Positions 1 to 8,400 of a DNA stretch of 64,000 bases are shown one piece after another; the first letter of the stretch is position 1, and each line of letters starts with the position of its first letter. The translations under genes were made by a program, and so were the position numbers. The DNA comes from Archangium lipolyticum (GTDB taxonomy: Bacteria; Myxococcota; Myxococcia; Myxococcales; Myxococcaceae), in NCBI RefSeq assembly GCF_024623785.1, contig NZ_JANKBZ010000001.1, positions 310,001 through 374,000 on the forward strand, written 5' to 3'. The notes beneath the pieces are model-generated. The model ran no database searches and was not told where the DNA came from. It saw only the letters and a list, made by a program, of their open reading frames with translations.

Positions 1-359
1 GGGCCTTCCAGGAGATGTTCACGCAGGCCGTCGCGCGCTGGACCGCGGGAGGACACGACGCCGAGTACACGGAGCCCTGGTCCTCCTTCCAGGCGCGCTG
101 CCTGGGGGCCCTCGAGGAGCTCACCCGGCGGCTCGGGTCCAGCAAGACCGCGATCGTCTTCACCTCCGGCGGGCCCATCACCGCCATCTGCCGGGAGTTG
201 CTGCAGATCCCCGTGAGCCACGCGTTCCGCCTCAACTGGACGCTCGCCAACTGCGGCATCACCAAGGTCATCTACAGCGAGCGGGGCCGCTACCTCTCCA
301 CGCTCAACGAGCACGGCCACTTCGAGGGCTCGCGGCGCGCGCTCATCACCTACCGGTAG
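1..359 (+). CDS. histidine phosphatase family protein, C-terminal part
   Basis: Only the last ~119 codons are in the window (frame begins at base 3, TAG at 357-359); the start and the N-terminal catalytic RHG region lie outside. The visible part has the later half of the phosphoglycerate-mutase/histidine-phosphatase fold: a strand followed by TSGGPITAICRELL, where the family carries its second catalytic His turn (usually S-H-G-G), then NCGITKVIY and a short tail. In this copy the residue before GGP is Ser, as in a subset of the branch. Substrate cannot be told from this fragment; fructose-2,6-bisphosphate-like, alpha-ribazole-5-phosphate or protein phosphohistidine are all possible. Confidence 0.7.
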   Translation, partial: AFQEMFTQAVARWTAGGHDAEYTEPWSSFQARCLGALEELTRRLGSSKTAIVFTSGGPITAICRELLQIPVSHAFRLNWTLANCGITKVIYSERGRYLSTLNEHGHFEGSRRALITYR

Positions 360-407
360 CCAGCTCCGGGCTCCCGGCACGCGCGCGGCGACATGTCGGA
401 GCACCCG

Positions 408-452
408 GCTGACACGTCGGCCCGAGTGTCAGCGGGGACCCCGCCTGTCAGC
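408..452. promoter_or_regulatory. inverted and direct TGTCAGC repeats upstream of the DUF481 gene
   Basis: GCTGACAC (408-415) and GTGTCAGC (426-433) are a perfect 8-bp inverted repeat around a 10-bp spacer. A third half-site, CTGTCAGC, follows at 445-452, 19 bp after the second. They lie in the 293-bp gap between the phosphatase stop (359) and the DUF481 start (653). The arrangement suits an operator; the hairpin could also end the upstream transcript, although no T-tract follows. The gap holds no convincing gene. Confidence 0.35.
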
Positions 453-652
453 ACCCGTCCGAACACCTCTCTTCTCGCGGGGTTCCGCATGGTACGGGGT
501 TGGTCCGGCCCGTGCATGACGAGGCTTCAGTGATGGAAACAGGACATTGCGCCCGGGGCATCCCTGGTAGAAGACTCCGCGTCCTACCAGCGGCCTCGCG
601 AGTGCCGTTCCTGCCTGGCCGCTGAAGTCAATCTCCACCTCATGAGTACGCC

Positions 653-1663
653 GTGATTCCCGTTCACACCCTCCTCTCCGCTTTCCTGACGTTCCAGGCC
701 CCCGCCGCCGCGCAGCCTTCCACCCCGGCCCAGGCCCCCTCTTCCGAGCAGGCCGCCAGCGCCGCCGAGCGCGCCGCGTCCTCCGCCGAGCGCGCCGCCG
801 CCGCCGCCGAGCGTTCCGCCGAGGCCAACGCCCGCATGGCGGAAGCCATCAAGCTGCTGGCCGAAGGCATCGCGCGGACGGCGCCCGACGCCGAGCAGTC
901 CGCCGGCCCCGAGACGTCCGCCGACAAGAAGGAAGAGGCGAAGAAGGACGTCTGGGACGTCACCGTGGGCCTGGGCCTCATCTTCATCACCGGCAATGCC
1001 TCCACCGTCACCTTCAACGGCCTGGCCACGGCGGAGCGCAAGACGGAGCACTGGATCTACTCCGTCAAGGCCACGGGCGTTTACGGTGAGAGCCGTCCCC
1101 CCGGAGTGGCCGGAGAGGTGGCGCCGGAGTCGCTGGTGAATGCGCTCGGCGCGGCCCTGCAGCTCCGCGGAGACCGCCGCTTCACCCAGAAGGTCAGTGG
1201 CTACCTGCTGGCCAGCGGGGACACGGACCATGTGAAGAGCGTCGAGTTCCGCGGTGCCGGCGAGGCCGGTGTCGGCATCATCTGGTGGGACGAGAAGCGG
1301 AAGGATGGCGGCGAGGCCTTCCTGCGCACGGACCTGGCCTTCCGCTACGCCCGCGAAATGCGCTTCCAGTACTACCCCACGCGCATGGATGTGCCCGACG
1401 TGTCCCTCGGCGGCCCCCGCTTCGGCGCGGCCTTCCGCTACGGCATCACCAAGGACGTCGCCTTCATGGAGGAGCTCAGCGTGCTGCCCAGCCTCATCGA
1501 GGGCTCGCGCCTGCTGGTCAACAACCAGACGCAGCTCAACGTGAAGCTCACCAAGGCGCTGGCGATCAACACCACCTTCCTGCTCCAGTACGACAGCGAG
1601 CCGGCCGAGGGGAAGGTTCCCACCGACACCTCGCTCTCGGTGAGCCTCGCGGTGACCTTCTAG
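653..1663 (+). CDS. DUF481-family outer-membrane beta-barrel protein
   Basis: 336 codons from a GTG; the only nearby ATG (642) opens a four-codon frame whose TGA overlaps this GTG. The first ~21 residues (IPVHTLLSAFLTFQAPAAAQ) form a signal peptide. Residues ~25-75 are an Ala/Glu-rich heptad-like segment with repeated AAERAA units, predicted coiled coil. From ~98 to the end lies the DUF481 (YdiY-like) barrel: alternating strands with many aromatic residues, ending in Phe (AVTF) as outer-membrane barrels do. Function is unknown in the family. It stands alone, with the phosphatase 293 bp upstream and a glutaredoxin downstream. Confidence 0.75.
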   Translation: MIPVHTLLSAFLTFQAPAAAQPSTPAQAPSSEQAASAAERAASSAERAAAAAERSAEANARMAEAIKLLAEGIARTAPDAEQSAGPETSADKKEEAKKDVWDVTVGLGLIFITGNASTVTFNGLATAERKTEHWIYSVKATGVYGESRPPGVAGEVAPESLVNALGAALQLRGDRRFTQKVSGYLLASGDTDHVKSVEFRGAGEAGVGIIWWDEKRKDGGEAFLRTDLAFRYAREMRFQYYPTRMDVPDVSLGGPRFGAAFRYGITKDVAFMEELSVLPSLIEGSRLLVNNQTQLNVKLTKALAINTTFLLQYDSEPAEGKVPTDTSLSVSLAVTF

Positions 1664-1780
1664 TCTTCACGGCTGGACGTGACGCCCGCCTGGCTCGTGA
1701 GCATGCGAGCGTCCCCGCTTCCCACGCGCCCCCCTCGCGCGTGACTAGCTTGGGCGGAGGTGCGAGGAGGCACCTCCCCC

Positions 1781-2062
1781 ATGAGTCTCGTGACGCTCTA
1801 TACGAAGACGTACTGCGCCCACTCCAAACGCGCCAAGGAGCTCCTGTCCGAGAAGGGAGTGAACTTCGAGGACATCGACGTGACCGAGGACGAGGCCCGC
1901 TTCTCCGAGATGGTGGAGCGCACGGGCGGCGGCACCTCGGTGCCGCAGATCTTCATCGCCGGGCGGCACATCGGCGGCTGCTCCGAGCTGATGGAGCTCG
2001 ACGAGCGCGGCGAGCTGGATGCGCTCCTGGGCACCGGGGACGTCGTCTCCCATCCCTCCTGA
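1781..2062 (+). CDS. monothiol-type glutaredoxin (CAHS active site)
   Basis: 93 codons. ATG 1781 is preferred over an in-frame GTG at 1760 because GAGGAGG (1764-1770) sits 10 bp upstream and the family start (MSLVTLYTKTYC) begins there. The fold is that of class I GrxC: TKTYCAHS near residue 10, then TSVPQIFIAGRHIGG with the cis-Pro glutathione-binding loop and a C-terminal CSEL helix. The usual CPYC active site is CAHS, so the resolving Cys is missing. It should act by the monothiol (glutathione-mixed disulfide) mechanism. It converges with the epimerase gene, leaving 2 bp between stops. Confidence 0.88.
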   Translation: MSLVTLYTKTYCAHSKRAKELLSEKGVNFEDIDVTEDEARFSEMVERTGGGTSVPQIFIAGRHIGGCSELMELDERGELDALLGTGDVVSHPS

Positions 2063-2064
2063 GC

Positions 2065-3027
2065 TCAGCCCTCGCCACCCCGGTACCACGCCACCAGCTT
2101 CGTGAGCCCCTGCTCCAGCGTCACCGAGGGACGGAAGCCCGTCTCGCGCTCCAGGGCCGTCACGTCCGCGCACGTCACCTCCAGTTCCTCCGGCTGCGCG
2201 GGCCTCAACTCCACCCAGGCCTTCGTTCCCAGCCGCTCCTCCAGCAGGTCCACGAAGCGCGCCATCGTCACCGGCGCGCCCCGGCCCACGTTCAACATCC
2301 GGTACGGCGGCGCTCCCGAGGGCGGCTTGTCGAGCACCCGCACCAGCGCCTCCACCACGTCGCCCACGTACGTGAAGTCGCGCTGCATCTTCCCCTCGCC
2401 GTTCAGCACGATCGACCGGCCCTCCAGCATCGCCCGGAGGAACAGCATCGGCGCCATGTCCGGCCGGCCCCAGGGGCCATACACCGAGAACAGCCGCAGC
2501 CCCGTCACCGGCATCCCGTACTGGTGGCTGTAGACGTGCGCCATCAGCTCGTTGGCCCGCTTCGTCGCCGCGTAGAGGCTCAGCGGGCGATCCGCCAGCG
2601 CCTGCTCGGAGAAGGGCACCGGCGTTCCCATCCCGTACACCGAGCTCGACGAGGCGAACACCACGTGTCCCACCCTCGCCTGCCTGCACCGCTCCAGCAC
2701 CTGCAGGAAGCCCGTGACGTTCGTCTCCGTGTAGTCGTGCGCCTCGGCCGCCGTCGCGCGCACCCCCACCCGCGCCGCCAGATGCACCACCCGCTCCGGC
2801 TTCGCTTCCTCGAACAGCTCCCGGCACGACTTCTCGTCGCGGATGTCCATCCGGTGGAAACCGAACCTCGGCGCCGCCCTCAGCCTCGACAGCCTCGTCG
2901 CCTTCAGCGTCACGTCACCCGACGCGTCCAGGTTGTCCAACCCGATGACCGTGTCGCCTCGCGCGAGCAGCCGCTCACATACGTGGTACCCGATGAAGCC
3001 CGCTGCGCCCGTGACGAGCACCTTCAT
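2065..3027 (-). CDS. NAD-dependent epimerase, UDP-glucuronate 4-epimerase-like
   Basis: 320 codons from ATG 3027, which starts right at the family N-terminus MKVLVTGAAGFIG (NAD-binding GxxGxxG). Further family marks are NLDASGD after the second strand, FASSSSVYG (catalytic Ser/Thr strand), the YAATK catalytic Tyr-Lys pair and YGPWGRPDMAPMLF, a stretch typical of UDP-glucuronate 4-epimerases. The likely reaction is C4 epimerisation of a UDP-sugar for surface polysaccharide; the exact sugar is inference. It lies 94 bp downstream of the FAD-oxidoreductase gene, with a palindromic repeat in the gap, so co-transcription with that run is possible but unproven. Confidence 0.85.
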   Translation of the reverse strand: MKVLVTGAAGFIGYHVCERLLARGDTVIGLDNLDASGDVTLKATRLSRLRAAPRFGFHRMDIRDEKSCRELFEEAKPERVVHLAARVGVRATAAEAHDYTETNVTGFLQVLERCRQARVGHVVFASSSSVYGMGTPVPFSEQALADRPLSLYAATKRANELMAHVYSHQYGMPVTGLRLFSVYGPWGRPDMAPMLFLRAMLEGRSIVLNGEGKMQRDFTYVGDVVEALVRVLDKPPSGAPPYRMLNVGRGAPVTMARFVDLLEERLGTKAWVELRPAQPEELEVTCADVTALERETGFRPSVTLEQGLTKLVAWYRGGEG

Positions 3028-3074
3028 GACATCCACTCCATTGCTTCCAGGGTGACGGGAGTGCTGAGGGGAGA

Positions 3075-3107
3075 CCCTCACCCCGACCCTCTCCCAGAGG
3101 GAGAGGG
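3075..3107. repeat. REP-like palindromic element, copy 1
   Basis: CCCTCACCCCGACC followed by the near-perfect palindrome CCCTCTCCCAGAGGGAGAGGG. The same element recurs at 16984-17016 with one base changed (CCCCGGCC). It sits between two minus-strand genes, as REP-type repeats often do, and would form a stable hairpin in RNA. Confidence 0.75.
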
Positions 3108-3121
3108 GACATACCACCGAG

Positions 3122-4483
3122 TCAGTCCTCGATCCGCGTTTCGAGAAAGGGTTTCTGCCGGCTCCGCCAGACTCGGGAACTCGCACCTTCCACGAGCAAT
3201 CTCCCTACCTCCAAACCCGCCGCGCACGCGTGGTGTACGTTGTCGTGGACGAACAGAGCACCGCGACCCAATGGGTAGAGCCCGTCCACCTCACTCAATG
3301 CATTCAACGCACGCGCCCGTGCTTCGGCGAAGCCCTTGCGGTACAGCGGATAGGCCGTCGCCATGCGCCGCACCTGGGCCCCGAGGATGTCCACCCCCGC
3401 CAGCCCTGTCCGCGCCAGCGCCGGACGCACCCGCTCCGTGAGCTCCTCCGGTGACGCACGCCAGATGGCGTCTCCCACCGCGCACGGCAGATCGAAGCCC
3501 ACCACCGTCCGCCCCGCCGGACCCGCTCCACCCAGGAAGTTCCGCGCCTCGAAGAGCCGGTTCGCCGGCAGGTGCTCGTCCGCGAAGTAGTGCACGTCCT
3601 GCGTCGTGCCCCGCTCCCTCGCGAGCACCAGGTACAGCAGCGTCAGGGAACGGTAGTCGAGCCCCTCGGCCGCATCCGCCCTTCCCGTCCAACCGCACAG
3701 CAACGGCAGCGGCGCCGTCGCCACCACCGACTCCGCCGGCAGCTCCCTCCCCCCCACGAGCACGGCCCGCACCCGCCCTCGCTCCACCACCAGCCCCTCG
3801 GCCGCCACCCCACAGCGCACCTCGCCACCCGCACGGCGCACGCCCTCCGCCAGTCCCTCCGCCAGCGCGCCGAAGCCGCCCTCCGGGTAGAAGTAGCGCC
3901 GCCCCGCGAACGAGCCTCCCCGCCCGAGCGCCGCGCGCACCACTCCCAGCGGGCCTCCCTTCTGCACCCGCGCCTGGCCGAGCGAGGCGTCCAGCTCCTC
4001 CGGCCGCAGTCCCCACACCTTTCTCGCCGCGGGCTCGTACAGCACTCGCGCCGCGTGCCGGCCCAGCCGCCGCGCCGCCTCCGCCCCGAAGTGGTTCCCC
4101 TCCGGAGGACGCAGCCGCGCCACCACCGCCGACAGCCCGTGCCTCGCCACCTCGGCGAGTCCCAGTCCTCTCGCGATTCCCAGCAGCGACAGCGGATAGG
4201 GCAGCCTCCGCCCATCCACGTGCACCATGCCGCTGCGTGCCCTCACCTGGAGCGCGCCGCCCAGGGCCGCCCGGTAGAGCGCCAGCACCTCCGGCCCCGC
4301 CGCCTGGTGCAACCGGTGCGGGCCGTAGTCCACCTTGAAGCCCGCCACGTCGAACGAGCCCGAGAGTCCTCCCACCCGCTCGGACGCCTCGAGCACCACC
4401 ACCCGCCTGCCAGCCTGGACGAGCGCGTGCGCCGCGGCCAGCCCCGAGGGCCCCGCGCCAATCACCACCGTCGCCGCGCTCAC
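3122..4483 (-). CDS. NAD(P)/FAD-dependent oxidoreductase (protoporphyrinogen oxidase / amine oxidase fold)
   Basis: 453 codons. GTG 4483 is chosen because it overlaps the stop of the upstream glycosyltransferase (GTGA) and places the Rossmann motif VVIGAGPSGLAAA at residues 6-18. The second FAD segment (ERVGGLSGSF, then VDYGPHRLH) is typical of flavin oxidoreductases related to UDP-galactopyranose mutase and HemG-like proteins. A C-terminal GLYPLGRGALFVHDNVHHA segment fits the FAD-closing motif. Translationally coupled to a GT2 glycosyltransferase, it may oxidise a sugar or lipid carrier; the substrate is unknown. Confidence 0.8.
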   Translation of the reverse strand: MSAATVVIGAGPSGLAAAHALVQAGRRVVVLEASERVGGLSGSFDVAGFKVDYGPHRLHQAAGPEVLALYRAALGGALQVRARSGMVHVDGRRLPYPLSLLGIARGLGLAEVARHGLSAVVARLRPPEGNHFGAEAARRLGRHAARVLYEPAARKVWGLRPEELDASLGQARVQKGGPLGVVRAALGRGGSFAGRRYFYPEGGFGALAEGLAEGVRRAGGEVRCGVAAEGLVVERGRVRAVLVGGRELPAESVVATAPLPLLCGWTGRADAAEGLDYRSLTLLYLVLARERGTTQDVHYFADEHLPANRLFEARNFLGGAGPAGRTVVGFDLPCAVGDAIWRASPEELTERVRPALARTGLAGVDILGAQVRRMATAYPLYRKGFAEARARALNALSEVDGLYPLGRGALFVHDNVHHACAAGLEVGRLLVEGASSRVWRSRQKPFLETRIED

Positions 4484-5205
4484 CCCGTGCCTCCCACGGC
4501 TGGCAGCTCCAACGCCGCGAGTGCTCCCGGCGCCCGGCCCTCGCGCAGCCAGCCGATGCCTCGCGCCACCGTACGGCCCATGAGCCAGGTGTCCCGCACC
4601 GGCCTCCACTTCGAGCGGCCCACGCGCGCGTGGTACGCGATCGGCAGGAAGACGATGGGATCTCCCGCCGCCGCCAGCGCCAACGTCAGCGTCGTGGTGA
4701 GCGAGAAGCGATCCGGCAACACCGGCGCGAGGGACAGCAGATCCGCCGTGCGCAGCACCCGCAGGCCCGAATTCAAATCCGGCGCCTCGAAGCCGCCCAG
4801 CCACCGCACCGCGCCCCGGAAGAGCGCCTTCACCGCCGAGCGCGCGAAGGGCTCGGCGGCCCCGAGCTTCGGCCGGGCGCCGATCGCCTGCCGCGCGCCA
4901 CTCCGCACCGCCGCCACCAGCTCCGGCAACGCCGCCTCCGGGTACGTGCCGTCCGCGTCGAGCAGCGCCAGCAGCGGGCCCCGGGCCTGGGCGGCCCCGG
5001 CCTTGATCGCCGCGCCGTAGCCCACGCCCGTCAGGGTCAGCACCCGCGCCCCGGCCTCACGCGCCACCTCGCCCGTGCCGTCCCGCGAGCCATCGTCCAC
5101 CACGAGGATCTCGTGCGCCTCCCCCGCCAGCGACTCGCCCACCCTTCGCACCACTCCAGCGATGGCGCGTACCTCGTCGCGAGCGGGGATGACGACGCTG
5201 ATCAT
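4480..5205 (-). CDS. family 2 glycosyltransferase
   Basis: 241 codons from ATG 5205, which overlaps the stop of the preceding membrane-protein gene (ATGA); the next gene begins inside this gene's stop. GT-A marks are VVIPARDEVRAIAGVV at the N-terminus, VVDDGSRDGT (nucleotide-sugar binding) and LLDADGTYP (the DxD-like metal site). DLNSGLRV resembles dolichyl/polyprenyl-phosphate sugar synthases. It has no clear membrane helix and is probably cytoplasmic, at the inner face. It likely transfers a sugar from an NDP donor to a lipid carrier; donor and acceptor are inferred only from fold. Confidence 0.85.
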   Translation of the reverse strand: MISVVIPARDEVRAIAGVVRRVGESLAGEAHEILVVDDGSRDGTGEVAREAGARVLTLTGVGYGAAIKAGAAQARGPLLALLDADGTYPEAALPELVAAVRSGARQAIGARPKLGAAEPFARSAVKALFRGAVRWLGGFEAPDLNSGLRVLRTADLLSLAPVLPDRFSLTTTLTLALAAAGDPIVFLPIAYHARVGRSKWRPVRDTWLMGRTVARGIGWLREGRAPGALAALELPAVGGTG

Positions 5206-5792
5206 CCCGTCGCCGTCTCCGGAGTTTGCACTGGCCGCCACATCTCCCACAGCGGCCACACCAGCATCGGCAACCACCCCACCGCCGCCCCCACCACCGA
5301 CACCGGCATCAGCCAGCCCCACTGGGGCCCCACGAAGCGCACCAGCAACGGCGCCAGCAGGTGCACGAACGTCGCCACCGAGGCCACCGTGATGGTGCCC
5401 ACCTTCAGCCGCGTGGACAGCGCCGTCAGCATGAACAGGTGGCCCACGATGAGCAGCACCACCGGCACCGTGAACAGGTGGAAGTGGAACGTCTCCATCA
5501 CCTGCCTCGCGGGCTTCTCCAGCCGCATGGGCGCGGCCGCCACCGTCTCCTCGGGCAGCTCCAGCGCCGGGCCTCCCTCCGCTTCCACCGCCGCGGGAGC
5601 GGGCGCGGCGGCCGTGGCTCCACCCCGGTAGTACTCGACCGTGCCCTGCCCGGACAGGTTTCCGAACGAGTCCGCGTACAGCCACGCCGAGGACACGAAG
5701 CCCAGCACCAGGAACAGCAGGAACCCGGTGTAGAGGACGCGGGCCTCCAGCGAGAGGCGGGTGATGGGAAACGGACGGGCGAACTGGCGCAC
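5202..5792 (-). CDS. four-helix membrane protein with intramembrane histidines, unknown function
   Basis: 196 codons. Predicted helices lie at about 18-39, 98-122, 126-148 and 155-178, with a Pro/Ala-rich loop (residues ~57-95) between helices 1 and 2. Histidines cluster in helices 2 and 3 (FHFHLF, VGHLFM, FVHLL), which would suit haem or metal ligation; this is inference. No family is recognised with confidence. It starts 7 bp after the FMN-binding protein gene and overlaps the GT2 gene by 4 bp. Its neighbours suggest an electron-transfer membrane partner for the flavoprotein. Confidence 0.65.
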   Translation of the reverse strand: MRQFARPFPITRLSLEARVLYTGFLLFLVLGFVSSAWLYADSFGNLSGQGTVEYYRGGATAAAPAPAAVEAEGGPALELPEETVAAAPMRLEKPARQVMETFHFHLFTVPVVLLIVGHLFMLTALSTRLKVGTITVASVATFVHLLAPLLVRFVGPQWGWLMPVSVVGAAVGWLPMLVWPLWEMWRPVQTPETATG

Positions 5793-5799
5793 GAGCGGG

Positions 5800-6390
5800 C
5801 TATCCCTTCGACACAGCGCCGGGCTTCTTGAGGATGAGCTCGTCCAACAGGATGAGCGCGCGGCGCACGCCCACCGCCATCGACCTCGACGAGATGGTCG
5901 CCCCCGTCACCACGTCGATGTCCTCCCCCGCCCGCACCGCGTCCTTCGCCGTCTTCCCCTGGAACTGGCGCCGGAAGCGCGCGTCGGTGATCTCCTCACC
6001 GTACTTCTCCCGGTACACCATCACCTCGTGCCGCTCGACCACGCCCTCGGGCGACAGCTTCACCGCGAAGGTGATCTGCTCGTGCTGCCCGAGCTCCTCG
6101 TCAATGATCGCGTAGCCGTCCACGTGCTCCCCCGTGGTGGCCACGAAGATGACGTACTCGGGCTTCGCCGGCTTGTACCCGAGCCGCCCCTGCAACGCGG
6201 CCAGCTCGGCCGGGCCCGGCTTCACCTTGCGGAAGGAGACCCGCTGGCTCTTGGGGAAGAACTCCTTGAGCACCTGCGGCGTGGTGAAGTACGTGGCCGC
6301 TGCCTCCGCGGGCAGCGATGCCCCCATCCACAACCACACCGCCAGCGCCAACGAGAAGTGCTTCACGGGCCATCCCCTTACCACGCTCAT
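5800..6390 (-). CDS. exported FMN-binding domain protein with covalent-flavin motif
   Basis: 196 codons from ATG 6390, overlapping the stop of the lipoprotein gene (ATGA). Residues 1-31 are a signal peptide with a hydrophobic core (LALAVWLWMGASLPAEA). The C-terminal FMN-binding domain carries D159-V-V-T-G-A-T165, matching the D-x-x-S/T-G-A-T consensus at which ApbE links FMN through a phosphoester to the last Thr. An apbE gene lies divergently at 10745, so substrate and enzyme are in one locus. It should be a periplasmic single-electron or hydride carrier, related in principle to NqrC/RnfG and flavinylated reductase subunits. Confidence 0.88.
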   Translation of the reverse strand: MSVVRGWPVKHFSLALAVWLWMGASLPAEAAATYFTTPQVLKEFFPKSQRVSFRKVKPGPAELAALQGRLGYKPAKPEYVIFVATTGEHVDGYAIIDEELGQHEQITFAVKLSPEGVVERHEVMVYREKYGEEITDARFRRQFQGKTAKDAVRAGEDIDVVTGATISSRSMAVGVRRALILLDELILKKPGAVSKG

Positions 6391-6908
6391 GGCAACTCCC
6401 GAACCGCTTGGACGACGGCCTGCCTGACATGCGAGCGCCAATCCGTCCGCGCGCGATAGAGATTCTCCGTGGTGGCACCCCGGCGCTCACCGTTCGACAG
6501 CACCTGGCCATCCGGTCCCACCATCATCGACTCCAGCTCCACCTCGGCCCGGCCGAGCGGCTGCAGCGCGGACAGGTCCAACCGGGTCAGCACCAGCACC
6601 ACCGCCGCCTCCGCTTTGTACTGGCGCGCCAGCCCCGCGGCCTGCTCCACCGTGGGCGCGGGCCCCAGCAGCGACTCCGCCGCCACCACCTCGTAGCCGC
6701 GCGAGCGCAGGGCCTCGGCCCCCTCGCGCGCCACGACGTCGCGCGGCTCCTCTCCGCCAAACACGTCTCCGACGACCCCTCGTGGCGCTGGCTTCGACAC
6801 CGCCGATGCGCCCACCACGACGACGCGCGATGGAGCCCCCGCGGGCCGTTTGGGCGTGGCACAGGCGGCGGTGAACAGCACGACGGTGGCGAGAAAGAAG
6901 GCGCGCAT
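6387..6908 (-). CDS. small lipoprotein, unknown function
   Basis: 173 codons. The start MRAFFLATVVLFTAAC gives a classical lipoprotein signal with Cys16. The mature part has a VVVVGASAV strand, a VLVLTRLDLSAL strand and a positively charged C-terminal helix, in general shape like small secretin- or Tol-associated lipoproteins with a Rossmann-like half domain. No family was recognised. It starts 14 bp after the barrel gene and overlaps the FMN-binding protein gene by 4 bp, so it is part of the same transcript. Confidence 0.7.
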   Translation of the reverse strand: MRAFFLATVVLFTAACATPKRPAGAPSRVVVVGASAVSKPAPRGVVGDVFGGEEPRDVVAREGAEALRSRGYEVVAAESLLGPAPTVEQAAGLARQYKAEAAVVLVLTRLDLSALQPLGRAEVELESMMVGPDGQVLSNGERRGATTENLYRARTDWRSHVRQAVVQAVRELP

Positions 6909-6922
6909 CGGTTCCCCGGCTT

Positions 6923-8314
6923 TCAAAAGAGGTAGGCCACGCTGGCCATGAAGTTCCAGTGGCCCTCGCTCCAGAAGTCGCGGGACCACGCATGCGGCAT
7001 CTGTCCATCTCCGCCGCTCTTCTCCCAGAAGAAGCTCGTCTTGAGAACGTAGGGCGGCAGCGGCCGGAAGTTCAGGCCGAGCGTCAGCCGCGACACATCT
7101 CCCGCGGTGACGAACTCCGTGTCGGTGTCCTTCTCCTCGTAGCGGAGCGAGGCGGTGAAGTGGCCGTCGTGCCACTCGTCCGGGAGCAGCCGGAAGAAGG
7201 GCTCGATGCGGAAGCGGTAGTTGGCCTGCCCGTAGAAACCGAACATCCCCGTCGGCACCCGGTCCCGGGTGTTGGCCGTCGAGCCATCCGGGAAGCCCTG
7301 CACATAGCCGGGATCGATGAACGCGCGCACCACCTCGCCCGTGAGATCCCACGCGCCCAGACGCCAGAAGACATCCGCATTGACCATGTTCACCCGGCGG
7401 CCCTCGAGGTCATACGCCCCCGTGTAGCCGGACAGGCCCGCCTCCAGCCCCAGGAAGGGCGAGACGGAGACGCGGCCGGTGACGGCCTTGTCGTCGTTGT
7501 TGTCCTCCAGGTGGCTGCCGCGCGCCGCTCGGAAGCCCTGGCCATCGAGGATCTTCGCGTCGAGGCCGTTGACCGCGTACACCTCGTAGGACAGCCGCCA
7601 GTCCCGCCCCAGATCGAAGCCTCCGAGGAAGCCCGCGCCGGACTCGAACCAGGTGGTGGGCACCACCGTGGTGTATGCGATGGGCCGCTCGGGCAGTTCC
7701 TGCGCCGGCGCGTCGTGCCGCAGGTTGTACGCGCCTACGGGCATGAGGATGACGCCGGCCCGGAAGGTGAGCCAGTCCGTCAGCATCAGGTCCACCACGG
7801 AGAACTCGAGCAGCACCTCGCCCGCGCCCAGGACGCCATCGCGCTTGAGCGGACTGCCCGCGAACTCGAACTCGATCTCCGTCGCCGTGGAGATGCGCTC
7901 GGAGATGTGGCTGTAGACGAAGAGTACGTACCGGTGGTTGCGGAACGTGCTCTTGCCCTGCTCCGGCACGATGAAGTCGTGCTCGGCGTAGCCGCCCAGC
8001 GTCGTCCGGTCGAGGATGGCCGCCGCCCGCTGCGTCAGCGTGGTGGTCGGCTGGAGCCGCTGGTTGAAGGTCTCCTGGGCCGACTCGCCGGGTGTCTCGG
8101 CATTGGGCGCCGGGGGCGTCGTGCCCGTGGCGGCTGGATCCTCCAGGCCCTCCAGATCCAGGCGCGGGCCCTCCTCCTGCTTCGGTTGCTCCTCCTGGGG
8201 TACTCGGGGAGCGTCCGACGCTGGCTTCTCGGGCGTGGAGCCCTCGTCTTGCGCCAGACCGGTCAGGGGCGCGAGCAGCAGGGACAGGAGGATGAGGGGG
8301 AGGCGGCGCGGCAC
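6923..8314 (-). CDS. outer-membrane porin-like beta-barrel
   Basis: 463 codons. GTG 8314 is preferred: CCGGAG precedes it and it gives a clean signal peptide (MPRRLPLILLSLLLAPLTGLAQ); an in-frame GTG 18 bases upstream is the alternative. Residues ~22-95 are acidic and Pro-rich. After this come amphipathic strands with many aromatics (GGYAEHDFIV, FGFYGQANYRFRIEPFF) and a terminal Phe, as expected for a BAM-inserted barrel. Its shape recalls phosphate-selective (OprO/P) porins, but specificity cannot be read. It sits in the minus-strand run with redox lipoproteins, suggesting transport of the substrate of that system. Confidence 0.75.
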   Translation of the reverse strand: MPRRLPLILLSLLLAPLTGLAQDEGSTPEKPASDAPRVPQEEQPKQEEGPRLDLEGLEDPAATGTTPPAPNAETPGESAQETFNQRLQPTTTLTQRAAAILDRTTLGGYAEHDFIVPEQGKSTFRNHRYVLFVYSHISERISTATEIEFEFAGSPLKRDGVLGAGEVLLEFSVVDLMLTDWLTFRAGVILMPVGAYNLRHDAPAQELPERPIAYTTVVPTTWFESGAGFLGGFDLGRDWRLSYEVYAVNGLDAKILDGQGFRAARGSHLEDNNDDKAVTGRVSVSPFLGLEAGLSGYTGAYDLEGRRVNMVNADVFWRLGAWDLTGEVVRAFIDPGYVQGFPDGSTANTRDRVPTGMFGFYGQANYRFRIEPFFRLLPDEWHDGHFTASLRYEEKDTDTEFVTAGDVSRLTLGLNFRPLPPYVLKTSFFWEKSGGDGQMPHAWSRDFWSEGHWNFMASVAYLF

Positions 8315-8400
8315 GGTGGCTCCGGAAGTCACGCGGAGGAAGAGAGCGAGGCCAGAGGCGCGTCGAGCCCTGGCCGGAGGATGGGTTTCTGGACGCGGGC

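Noticed and set aside
1285-3441. A 718-codon plus-strand open frame
   Set aside because: It crosses the DUF481, glutaredoxin and epimerase genes in other frames; Arg/Pro/His-rich with no domain.
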